This document shows positions 56,767 to 64,000 of a DNA stretch of 64,000 bases, in pieces. A program made the translations under genes and the position numbers. The notes under the pieces are model-generated. The model ran no database searches, was not told the origin of the DNA, and saw only the letters and a list, made by a program, of their open reading frames with translations. The first letter of the stretch is position 1. The number at the start of each line of letters is the position of its first letter. Location of the stretch: assembly GCF_023913755.1 (NCBI RefSeq), contig NZ_JAMXBJ010000050.1, forward strand, positions 248,001 through 312,000, written 5' to 3'. This DNA is from Pseudarthrobacter cellobiosi. Its GTDB lineage: Bacteria; Actinomycetota; Actinomycetes; Actinomycetales; Micrococcaceae.

Positions 56767-58101
56767 TTAGTGGTGGCTGCTGACGCCGAGCGGGTTGCCC
56801 TTCGTTTCCTTGGCAAGCAGGACCCCGACAGCCGATATCACGCACAGGATCATGATGTAGATGCCGATGGATCCGGTCCATTTGGTGCTCTGCAGCAGGG
56901 CCTCGGCAATGGTTGCAGCGAAAGCACCACCCAGGATCGCACCGAAGGCGTACCCGATGGAGATGCCCGAGTAGCGGACGTTGGCCGGGAACATCTCGGC
57001 GTACATCGCCGACATGGGGCCGTAGGAGAGACCGAGGCCGATGGTCAGGACGAAGAGCGCCACGCCGTAAAGCCAGATGTTCCTGGTGTCGATCAGGGCA
57101 AACATCGGGATCATCCAGACGAAGATGATCGCATACCCGATCAGGAACGTCTTGACCCGGCCGATCCGGTCTGAGAGCCAGCCGCCGGCGAGCGTGAAGA
57201 TCAGCCAGCCGAAGGAGGCGAGGGTGGTGGCGAGCAGGATTTCCGGGACCGGCATCTTCAGCGTCCTGGTGGCGTAGGAGATGAAGAAGGCGATCAACAA
57301 GTAGCCAGCGGCATTGTTGGCGATGAAGATCATGGTCGAGTAGAGGACTGGCCTCTTGTGGCTACGAATGAGTTCGCTGAGGGGCGCCCTGCTTTCGGCC
57401 TTGCGGGCCGCCATCTCCTGGAAGACGGGGCTCTCGGCCACGGCCCGCCGGATCAGGTATCCCACCACAATCAGCACGATGGACAGCAGGAACGGAACCC
57501 GCCAGCCCCACGACGCGAAGTCCTCCTTGGACATGTTCGAGTTGAGTATGAAGAGCAGGCCGGTGGCCAGGATCATGCCGACCGGGACGCCGATCTGCGG
57601 GTACGCGCCGAACACGCCGCGCCGGCTCTTGGGGGCGTGCTCCACCGCCATCAGGGCAGCGCCGCCCCATTCGCCGCCGGCGGAGAAGCCCTGGGCAATG
57701 CGGAGGATGATCAGCAGGATGGGGGCCCAGACGCCGATCTGCGCGTAGGTCGGCAGCATGCCGATCAGCGAGGTGGCTGCGCCCATCATCAGGAGGGTGA
57801 AGACCAGCATGGCTTTGCGTCCGAGCCGGTCACCAAGGTGGCCGGCAACCACTGCACCCAGCGGGCGGAACAGGAAGCTGATGCCGATGAGTGCGAAGGA
57901 CAGGATCTGGGCCAGGCCCGGGTTGGAGTCGTTCAGCGGGGCCAGGAACAGCGGGGACAGCAGGGTGCCCGTCAGTTGGGCGAAGATGAAGAAGTCGTAC
58001 CACTCGATGGTGGTGCCGACCAGCGTTGCTGCGAGGACCTTGCGTTCCTCGTGCTTGCTGCTCGGGCCCGCCTCGGAATCGACGCGTGAAGTTTCGGTCA
58101 T
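56767..58101 (-). CDS. MHS-family MFS metabolite:proton symporter
   Basis: A 444-aa protein from ATG 58099-58101 (GGAG 6 nt upstream); the frame open to 58227 crosses the operator and is rejected. It shows the MHS hallmarks: VLAATLVGTTIEWYDFFIFAQLTG at TM1, GAVVAGHLGDRLGRKAMLVFTLLMMG in loop 2-3, ILRIAQGFSAGGEWGGAALMAVEHAP with the GGEWGGA motif, and twelve helices. MHS members carry dicarboxylates, shikimate, proline/betaine or alpha-ketoglutarate. It is divergent from an IclR regulator; the shared gap has a strong inverted repeat. Confidence 0.92.
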   Translation of the reverse strand: MTETSRVDSEAGPSSKHEERKVLAATLVGTTIEWYDFFIFAQLTGTLLSPLFLAPLNDSNPGLAQILSFALIGISFLFRPLGAVVAGHLGDRLGRKAMLVFTLLMMGAATSLIGMLPTYAQIGVWAPILLIILRIAQGFSAGGEWGGAALMAVEHAPKSRRGVFGAYPQIGVPVGMILATGLLFILNSNMSKEDFASWGWRVPFLLSIVLIVVGYLIRRAVAESPVFQEMAARKAESRAPLSELIRSHKRPVLYSTMIFIANNAAGYLLIAFFISYATRTLKMPVPEILLATTLASFGWLIFTLAGGWLSDRIGRVKTFLIGYAIIFVWMIPMFALIDTRNIWLYGVALFVLTIGLGLSYGPMSAMYAEMFPANVRYSGISIGYAFGAILGGAFAATIAEALLQSTKWTGSIGIYIMILCVISAVGVLLAKETKGNPLGVSSHH

Positions 58102-58160
58102 TGGAACTCCGTGGCTTGGGGCAGCCTGGTTGGGGATAACGGCTGCCGACGGTGGATTCA

Positions 58161-58188
58161 GACCGTCCGATTTACTGATCGAACGGTC
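58161..58188. promoter_or_regulatory. 28-bp inverted repeat, candidate operator between MHS transporter and IclR gene
   Basis: GACCGTCCGAT and ATCGAACGGTC pair at 10 of 11 positions around a 6-nt spacer. It lies 60 nt upstream of the transporter ATG and 170 nt before the IclR start, the natural place for IclR control of both. Confidence 0.6.
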
Positions 58189-58358
58189 AGTTAGTATGAC
58201 GTTACGCGAAGAAGTGATGAAACGCACTACTTTTCTGATTCTTCGCCCGGATCAGTTCCATAGTTGAACTGCCTTTTCGAAATCCGCACACAGTCCGAGT
58301 GAGGGAAGCACCGTCACGACACCGGGCAGCGCTCGTGCAGCCGCCTAGGATGGGATCC

Positions 58359-59084
58359 ATGACGCCCACCGTAGTCCCCGTCGGAGCAGCACAGGCTTCG
58401 CCGTCCCAGACCCTGTCGCGCGGAATCCGTGCGCTGGAAATCCTGGCGGCGGCGGAGGCTCCCCTAACCATTGCGGAACTTGCCGACGCCATGGGGGTTC
58501 ACCGTTCCGTGGCCTACCGGATCCTGCGGACCCTGGAGGACCACTCCTTGCTGGTGCGCGACGACGCGGGCAGAGTCCAGCCGGGGCCCGGGCTGGCTGT
58601 CCTGGCGCGGGGGGTTGCCCGCAACCTGCAGACGGCGGCGCTGCCGGAACTGACGCAACTCGCGAATGCGCTGACCATGAGTGCCTTTGTGGCCGTCTGG
58701 GACCGCGATGACTGTGTCACGCTGGTCACCGTGGACCCGCGGCATACTGGGGCCGCCATCGTCCAGCACCCCGGCTCCCGGCATCCCATCAGCGCCGGTG
58801 CCCCCGGAATTGCGATCCAGTCAGTCTATTCAGAAGCTGATTGGCATGCGGCTGCCCCGGGAATCCCCTACCGGCCCGAGGCCGGAACCGCGCGGCAGCT
58901 GGGCTATGCCGCCAGCCACGATGAAGTCATACCCGGAGTCTCCTCGGTGGCTGTCCCGGTCAGGGTCCCGGCCGGCCGGCCGGCCGCGCTGGCCGTCGTC
59001 TATATCCGGGCAGCCCAGAATCCGGACGAAATCGCCGCTGCGCTGATGGCGGGTGCCGCGCGCATTGAGGCCCAGCTGGGCTGA
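58359..59084 (+). CDS. IclR-family transcriptional regulator
   Basis: About 241 aa from ATG 58359; ATG 58350 is equally possible. The N-terminal winged helix is LSRGIRALEILAAAEAPLTIAELADAMGVHRSVAYRILRTLEDHSLLVR, followed by the effector-binding GAF-like domain (ALTMSAFVAVWDRDDCVTLVTVDPR, HPISAGAPGIAIQ, VIPGVSSVAVPVRVPAGRPAALAVVYI). It is divergent from the MHS transporter, so it probably senses that transporter's substrate or its breakdown product. Confidence 0.92.
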   Translation: MTPTVVPVGAAQASPSQTLSRGIRALEILAAAEAPLTIAELADAMGVHRSVAYRILRTLEDHSLLVRDDAGRVQPGPGLAVLARGVARNLQTAALPELTQLANALTMSAFVAVWDRDDCVTLVTVDPRHTGAAIVQHPGSRHPISAGAPGIAIQSVYSEADWHAAAPGIPYRPEAGTARQLGYAASHDEVIPGVSSVAVPVRVPAGRPAALAVVYIRAAQNPDEIAAALMAGAARIEAQLG

Positions 59085-59127
59085 CCATTACACACGCCGC
59101 CTGGCCGTGACCAGCGCCCGGCGACGA

Positions 59128-60432
59128 TCAGTGGCGTTTGCGGAGAATGACTGCGGCCGCGGCACCAAACACCAGCAGGCCGCCGGCGGCAATCACAGGC
59201 ACAACGAACGCGGTGTGGTAGCCGTGGGCCTGCGCCAGCTGGCCACCAACGGCGGCCCCCAGTGCGGTGCCCGCCACGATCCCGCTTGCCAGAGCTGTCA
59301 TCACAGTCCCCAGCCTTTCCACCGGCGCCACCAGGCCTCCGATCGCGAAGACTGTGACCATCACAGGGCCCACGGGCAATCCCAGGACCAGAAGCACCGC
59401 AATCATGCCGCCCAACGATCCGGGCACCAGAAGCAGCAGCGCAAGCACCGTCATCAGTGCCGCGCTGAACAGCCACCGGGCGGCCGGGGTGAAGCGCTGG
59501 GGCCAGTACGCCACGGACAGGGCTGCGGCGGCCGAACTCAATCCCATGACCGCATACAGCAGTCCGGCGATTTCCGAGGTGGCGAAACTGGCGGAGAAGG
59601 AGCTCAAAGCCGTCTGGGCGGACCCGAAGAAAGTGCCCATGGCTACCATCGCCAGGACGGGCAGTGCGACGACGGCGGGAATCCTCGCTGCCTTGCGCGA
59701 AGCTGCGGAGCCCCGGTTCAGGGGAACCGCCTTGTGGGTGGAGTGCACGGCAAAGGCGGGCACCAGCGTGATGGTCATGGCTGCGGCCAAGGCCAACGGC
59801 AGCCAAGGGGCCACCAGGCTGGCCAGCATTCCCACCAGAGCCGGTCCCAGGACGAACGTCAGCTCATCAGCCGTGCCTTCGTAAGACAGGGCCGTGTCCA
59901 GATCCCTGCCGGCCTTCGCTCCCTTGCCCCGCGAGGTGAGCGCCATCCAGCGCACCCTGGCCAGCGGCCCTACCTGCGGGCAGCTGGCCCCAGCAAGGAA
60001 TGCGGCGGCGATCACGGCCACCGGAAAAGACCCGGCTTCGGGCGCAGCCCAAGCCGTCCCGATCAGGGCCAGGACAGCCAAAGTGTTGAGCACCGCCGCC
60101 ACCAGAAGTACGGGCCGCTGCCCCCTGCGGTCTGCGAGGGCCCCAAAAGCCGGGGCGCCGAGGGCCGAGCCGATTCCCACAGCACCGGCCGCAGTGCCAC
60201 CCAGCGCGTAGGAGCCCGTCACGGACGTAACAAGGGTCAGGGCGCCGACGGTAAGCATGGCCAAGGGCAGCCGGGCGAACAGGCCCAGGGGGATAAAGCT
60301 GCGGCCTGCGAGGTGTGGGAGCCTGGCGAACCGCCCGGTGGGCGGAGCCAGCACAGCGGAGGCTGGCGTAGCGTCAGGAGAGGGAGGGGCTTCCAGGGAA
60401 GCGGGCAGGGAGGACATCGTTGAAGAGTTCAA
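59128..60432 (-). CDS. MFS transporter
   Basis: A 434-aa protein; the start may be M1 or M6 (MSSLPASLEAPP). Twelve hydrophobic segments follow, beginning IPLGLFARLPLAMLTVGALTLVTSV, with the MFS loop 2-3 motif GAPAFGALADRRGQRPVLLVAA and a glycine-rich TM5 (SYEGTADELTFVLGPALVGMLASLVAPWLPLALAAAMTI). It looks like a drug/metabolite exporter but gives no substrate clue. It is convergent with the IclR gene and divergent from nothing nearby; upstream lies sbcC on the same strand. Confidence 0.88.
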   Translation of the reverse strand: MNSSTMSSLPASLEAPPSPDATPASAVLAPPTGRFARLPHLAGRSFIPLGLFARLPLAMLTVGALTLVTSVTGSYALGGTAAGAVGIGSALGAPAFGALADRRGQRPVLLVAAVLNTLAVLALIGTAWAAPEAGSFPVAVIAAAFLAGASCPQVGPLARVRWMALTSRGKGAKAGRDLDTALSYEGTADELTFVLGPALVGMLASLVAPWLPLALAAAMTITLVPAFAVHSTHKAVPLNRGSAASRKAARIPAVVALPVLAMVAMGTFFGSAQTALSSFSASFATSEIAGLLYAVMGLSSAAAALSVAYWPQRFTPAARWLFSAALMTVLALLLLVPGSLGGMIAVLLVLGLPVGPVMVTVFAIGGLVAPVERLGTVMTALASGIVAGTALGAAVGGQLAQAHGYHTAFVVPVIAAGGLLVFGAAAAVILRKRH

Positions 60433-60544
60433 GGTTCCGGGCTCGTTCAGTAATGCGCATCGTCCCTCCTCCCGATGCGCGCGACCCGGTAACTATCCAA
60501 TTATAGAGGCTGGCTGGGGCCAGTCCAGCCCACCATGGCCGCCG

Positions 60545-63500
60545 TCACACCAGCGCTTCGGCGGCGTCGGAAATGCGGAGGGTGGAACCGTTCCGGCCCT
60601 TGAGGACCTGGAGTTGGGTTCCGATGCGCTGTTTCATCTCCCCCACATGACTGACGAGACCCACAACGCGCCCGCCGTCGCGTAGGCCTTCGAGAGCATC
60701 CATCACCTGTTCCAGGGACTGTTCGTCCAGGCTGCCGAAACCCTCGTCCACAAAAAGCGTCTCGATCTGGATGCCGCCGGATTCCTGCTGCACCACGTCC
60801 GCCAGCCCCAGTGCCAGAGACAGGGACGCCATAAAGGATTCGCCGCCGGAAAGTGTGGAGGTATCCCGGCGGTGTCCGGTCCACTGGTCCACCACTTCCA
60901 GGCCCAATCCGGACTTCGCGCCGCGCGCGGCCTTGGCGTCTGAATGCTGGAGCAGGTAGCGGCCTTCGCTCATGGCCACCAGGCGTTCGGAAGCAGCCGA
61001 TGCCACCTGTTCAAGCCGTGCTGCGAGGACGTAGCTGTTCAGGCTCATGCGGTACGTGTTGTCGCCACGGCCGGCGGCGGTATCGGCCAGCGCTGTCAGC
61101 AGCTGGGCGCGTTCCCTGGGAACGCGCCCAGAACCGGCCAGCTGTTGGTAGTCGTTGCGGACAGCGGCTAGCGCCTCCACACAGCGCACGGCCATGCCGG
61201 CGGCGAGATCGGCGGCCCGTGCTTCCTGCCCGGCCTGCTCCGCGGCGGCTTGCAGTTCCGCGAGAAGGGCTTCGTCCACCAGGGGATGGGCTGCCTCTTC
61301 AGTCAGTGCCAGCAGCAGATCCTCGGATGCGAACAGCTCGGCAATCCGCGCCTGTTCGTCCTGGCTGGCTCGGACCTCGGCCTGCAGGGCAGCAGCATCA
61401 GCAGTCGAAAGCAGCTGTGCGCGAGCCACCTCCGCCGAGCTGAAGCCGGCATCCGGCAACGCCAGGTCAAGCTGGATCCGCGTTTCCTCGGCCCTGGCCC
61501 TGGCCCTGCTGAGCAAGGCCTGGGCCTCCACGGCCTTCTCCAGTGTGGCGGCGGCGTCCTGCAGCGACCGCAGCCGGTGTGTGAGGCTGCGGTGGCCGCC
61601 ACGCAGGGCGGAGAGTGCCTCGTCAAGCGACGCCAGCTGGTCCACCAGTCCCGACAATTCAACGGTGACCTGCGCGAGTTCGGATGCTGCACTGTGCCTG
61701 GCGGAATCCGCTGCGGCAATTCTGGCTTCGGCCGCCTCGAGCTGCTGCCGGAGGCCGGCGAGGTTTTTTACCGCCAGCTGCGACTCGCTGGCGGCGGTGC
61801 CCGCAGATTCGAAGGCCGCAAGCGCATGCTCTTCGGGGGTGTCCCCGCCCTGGCTTGCAAGGACAGCCACCAACTGGTTCGCATCGCCCAACTCACGGGC
61901 CCGCACTGCCAGGATTTTCTCTGCAGCCTCATGGTCGTGCTGGGCGGCTTCCTCGGCCTGGCTGAGGCCCAGTGCTGACGCCGCAGCCTCCGCGGGAGCC
62001 GGGTGGTCCGCACTGCCGCAAACGGGGCAGGCCTCTCCCTCGGCCAGCTGGGCCGCGAGTTCGGCGGCGGCGTTGGCGAGTCTTTCCTCGCGCAGGTCCA
62101 GCCAGCGGAGTTTCTTCTCGAGCTGGATCTCCCGGGACGCCGAGTGGCGCTCGGTGGCGAGCCCCTGCGCCGCGCGTGCAGCCGTGTAGCGCCGGACGAC
62201 GTCAAGAAGTTCCTCAGCCGCCGCGGCTTCCTTGGCGTGCAGGATGGCGGCTGAGGCCAGGTCCACCAAGGGCTCGAGGCCCGCCGTCAGGGTTTCCTGC
62301 TCCGTGCGGAGGGCCTGCAGCGAAACGCCCAGGTCAATATCCGTTTGTGTGAGTTCGTGCTGCTTCGTGCTGAGCGCGGCGCGCCTGGCAGCCAGCGAAT
62401 GGAGGCGTTCTTCGTCCGGCAACCTGGCTTCCACCACGGCCAGCAGGGACCGGAGGCGGCTGAGCTCACCGGCGATATCAAGGGCCCCTGCGGCGGACAG
62501 CCCGGCATCGGAGTGGTCCGCATCCAGGGCGCCAAGGTCCAGCTGGTCCAGTTCGGGGTCTTCATCCGCCGCCATGCGCAGCAGTGTGATGGCGGATTCC
62601 ATGGCTCCCGCCGCGTGCCTGACCTGGGTCTGGCTGGACTGGGCAGCCTGGAGCTGGCCCGTGAGCACCTCGGCGCGGCGGTGCTGTTCGAGCCGGGCCG
62701 CATGGACCTCCAGGGACGGCAGGGTTGCCTCGGCGGCTGCCTTCCGGGCCTCGGCGGCTGCCAGTTTGCGGTGACGTTCCCGCCGCTCGGACTCGCTCTC
62801 CAGCCGGCTTGAGGTGTGCCTGCTGAAGGCCGCAGCGGCCTCGGCCGCGGCAGCCAGTTCCCCTGCGCGGTGGGCCACTGTTTCCTGCAGCCATTCGATC
62901 CGGGCAGCGGATTCCTCCTGGGCAGGAGCTGCGGAATCATCAACGGCCAGCGCGGTGGCCTCGGCTTCGGCCCGCGCCGCCAGCAACTCAAGCTCGCTGT
63001 TCAGCCGGGCAACATCGTTCCGCGCGGCCTGCGCCTGCGCCGCCAATTCCTGTTCCAGGGCCTCGAACCGCTGGGTGCCGAAGAGCTTCTGCAGCAGTTC
63101 CAGGCGGTCGGCTGCCTTGGACCGCAGGAAGGCCGCAAAATCGCCCTGCGGCAGCATCACCACGCGGGTGAACTGTTCCCGGTCCATTCCCAGCAGGGCG
63201 GTGATTTCAGCGCCGGCTTCGTCATTGCGTCCGGATCTCTCCGTCCACATCCCGCTGATGCGTTCCCGGAGGAGCGTTTTGGCCTGCTGTGTGGTGAAGC
63301 CGTTCTTCCCCCGGGCACTGGGTTTATCCCAGGCCGGCGACCTGGTGACTTCGAAGTGGCGGCCCTGAGCGGAAAACTCGCAGGTTACCGCCGGTTCGAG
63401 CGACGGCTCGGCATGATCGCTGCGCAGGCGCTTACCCTCCTGGCGCGCCCCGGGCACGGATCCGTACAGCGCAAAGCAGACAGCGTCCAGCACGCTGGTC

Positions 63501-63622
63501 TTGCCTGCTCCGGTAGGGCCGTTGAGGAGGAAGAGCCCGTGGGCGCTCAACCTGTCGAAGTCGATTTCCTCGGTGCCCGCAAAGGGTCCGAAGGCTGAGA
63601 TGGCAAGGCGGTGGATCCTCAT
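60545..63622 (-). CDS. sbcC: Exonuclease SbcCD, SbcC ATPase subunit
   Basis: A 1025-aa SMC-like ATPase of the hairpin-cleaving SbcCD nuclease. Walker A NGPTGAGKTS lies at about residues 34-43 after MRIHRLAISAFGPFAGTEEIDFDRL. Two long Ala/Glu-rich coiled coils flank the zinc hook ACPVCGSADHPAP (CxxC, about residue 530). The C-terminal half has the signature LSGGESFMASLSLALGLADVV and Walker B/D-loop LFVDEGFGSLDEQSLEQVMDAL. Length and order are normal. The ATG overlaps the sbcD stop (ATGA), so the subunits are translationally coupled. The complex processes palindromic DNA, of which this window has several long examples. Confidence 0.95.
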   Translation of the reverse strand: MRIHRLAISAFGPFAGTEEIDFDRLSAHGLFLLNGPTGAGKTSVLDAVCFALYGSVPGARQEGKRLRSDHAEPSLEPAVTCEFSAQGRHFEVTRSPAWDKPSARGKNGFTTQQAKTLLRERISGMWTERSGRNDEAGAEITALLGMDREQFTRVVMLPQGDFAAFLRSKAADRLELLQKLFGTQRFEALEQELAAQAQAARNDVARLNSELELLAARAEAEATALAVDDSAAPAQEESAARIEWLQETVAHRAGELAAAAEAAAAFSRHTSSRLESESERRERHRKLAAAEARKAAAEATLPSLEVHAARLEQHRRAEVLTGQLQAAQSSQTQVRHAAGAMESAITLLRMAADEDPELDQLDLGALDADHSDAGLSAAGALDIAGELSRLRSLLAVVEARLPDEERLHSLAARRAALSTKQHELTQTDIDLGVSLQALRTEQETLTAGLEPLVDLASAAILHAKEAAAAEELLDVVRRYTAARAAQGLATERHSASREIQLEKKLRWLDLREERLANAAAELAAQLAEGEACPVCGSADHPAPAEAAASALGLSQAEEAAQHDHEAAEKILAVRARELGDANQLVAVLASQGGDTPEEHALAAFESAGTAASESQLAVKNLAGLRQQLEAAEARIAAADSARHSAASELAQVTVELSGLVDQLASLDEALSALRGGHRSLTHRLRSLQDAAATLEKAVEAQALLSRARARAEETRIQLDLALPDAGFSSAEVARAQLLSTADAAALQAEVRASQDEQARIAELFASEDLLLALTEEAAHPLVDEALLAELQAAAEQAGQEARAADLAAGMAVRCVEALAAVRNDYQQLAGSGRVPRERAQLLTALADTAAGRGDNTYRMSLNSYVLAARLEQVASAASERLVAMSEGRYLLQHSDAKAARGAKSGLGLEVVDQWTGHRRDTSTLSGGESFMASLSLALGLADVVQQESGGIQIETLFVDEGFGSLDEQSLEQVMDALEGLRDGGRVVGLVSHVGEMKQRIGTQLQVLKGRNGSTLRISDAAEALV

Positions 63623-64000
63623 AGCGATGCCTCCGTCAGGCGTACGTTATCCAGCGCCGCAGCGATAGCCGACCGCTCGGCGTCGTCCGCGTCCCGCCCC
63701 CGCACATGATCGAGGAATCCGCAGCAGAGCGAGAGATCATCCTGGGCTTCGGCGAGCCGGCTGCTGTAGCTCTTGGACGCCTTGACGGCGCCGCCCTGCG
63801 GATCAAACCCGAGTACCAGCGTGTCCGGAAACCGGGCCCGCAGCCGCTCCATGGCCTGCGCGGGCCGCTGCTCATCCGTCAGGGTGATCTGGCAGTACGC
63901 CCCTTCGGCCCAGGAATGTTCTGCGGACTCCAGGAGCTCCAAGATATCGCCGCGGAGCACGGCCAGCTTCCGCGGGGCTTCCCACGACAGTTCCGATACG
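63619..64000 (-). CDS. sbcD: Exonuclease SbcCD, SbcD nuclease subunit (C-terminal part; cut by window end)
   Basis: Only about the last 126 residues are present, reading back from the stop at 63619: RKLAVLRGDILELLESAEHSWAEGAYCQITLTDEQRPAQAMERLRARFPDTLVLGFDP. This is the C-terminal capping domain of SbcD/Mre11. The phosphoesterase domain with the metal motifs lies beyond base 64000. The call rests on this region's similarity and on the direct overlap with sbcC, the standard sbcDC order. Confidence 0.88.
   Translation of the reverse strand, partial: VSELSWEAPRKLAVLRGDILELLESAEHSWAEGAYCQITLTDEQRPAQAMERLRARFPDTLVLGFDPQGGAVKASKSYSSRLAEAQDDLSLCCGFLDHVRGRDADDAERSAIAAALDNVRLTEASL

Noticed and set aside
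1..64000. Prophage, insertion sequence, integron, toxin-antitoxin or defence island
   Set aside because: No transposase, integrase, terminase or restriction genes were seen; gene content and composition look like core chromosome throughout.

Overview
The window looks like a chromosomal segment of a high-GC actinobacterium, most likely Arthrobacter/Pseudarthrobacter (Micrococcaceae). Reasons: strong G/C bias at third codon positions, many GTG starts and ATGA stop/start overlaps, a Gram-positive secretome (lipoboxes, a Tat lipoprotein, a class F-type sortase), an ilvB leader-peptide attenuator as in other actinobacteria, and an NrtR-nadABC-cysteine desulfurase operon. I see no prophage, IS element, CRISPR array or rRNA. 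Nearly all of it reads as ordinary chromosome. The odd material is regulatory palindromes, small repeats, unusual small complexes and one patch of frameshifts.

Layout. 0-8.2 kb: two tandem dynamin-like GTPases (the second cut by the window edge), tRNA-Glu and tRNA-Gln, a heptad-repeat membrane stalk protein behind stacked operator dyads, then HAD phosphatase, gltX, an FAH-family enzyme and an MBL hydrolase. 8.2-26 kb: mostly amino-acid biosynthesis on the minus strand (ilvD, leader peptide-ilvB-ilvN, ilvC, serA, leuB, ilvE). It is interrupted by an FtsX-type ABC exporter pair, metG, and a sortase with a candidate surface-protein substrate. 26-41 kb: exported and redox functions (sunset-domain-like membrane protein, glucose/sorbosone dehydrogenase lipoprotein, MarR/peroxiredoxin pair, fasciclin lipoprotein, orphan Tat peptide-binding lipoprotein, mqo, RND exporter, LLM flavoenzyme with its own MarR, transglutaminase-like protein), plus tRNA-Lys and tRNA-Leu. 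41-49.4 kb: DUF1684, a second FAH-family enzyme, GtrA, then the NAD operon nrtR-nadA-nadB-nadC-cysteine desulfurase. 49.4-64 kb: Lrp regulator and divergent APC permease, a 2-oxoacid dehydrogenase cluster (E1alpha, E1beta, lipoyl carrier, alpha/beta hydrolase) carrying several frameshifts, a serine hydrolase, a phosphoribosyltransferase, an MHS transporter with divergent IclR regulator, an MFS transporter, and sbcCD (sbcD partial).

How it works together. The minus-strand block makes branched-chain amino acids and serine. A perfect inverted repeat, GTCTCA-N5-TGAGAC, lies upstream of both leuB and ilvD and suggests one shared regulator, while ilvBN has its own attenuator. The NAD operon pairs de novo synthesis genes with a repressor-type Nudix protein and an Fe-S-supplying enzyme for NadA. 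The most interesting leads are the sortase/substrate pair, with no LPXTG motif and no obvious catalytic Arg; the 2-oxoacid dehydrogenase cluster, whose 'E2' is split into a 109-aa lipoyl carrier and a separate hydrolase; the shared BCAA operator; and a palindromic repeat present twice directly behind genes. All calls come from reading the sequence. No database search was run.
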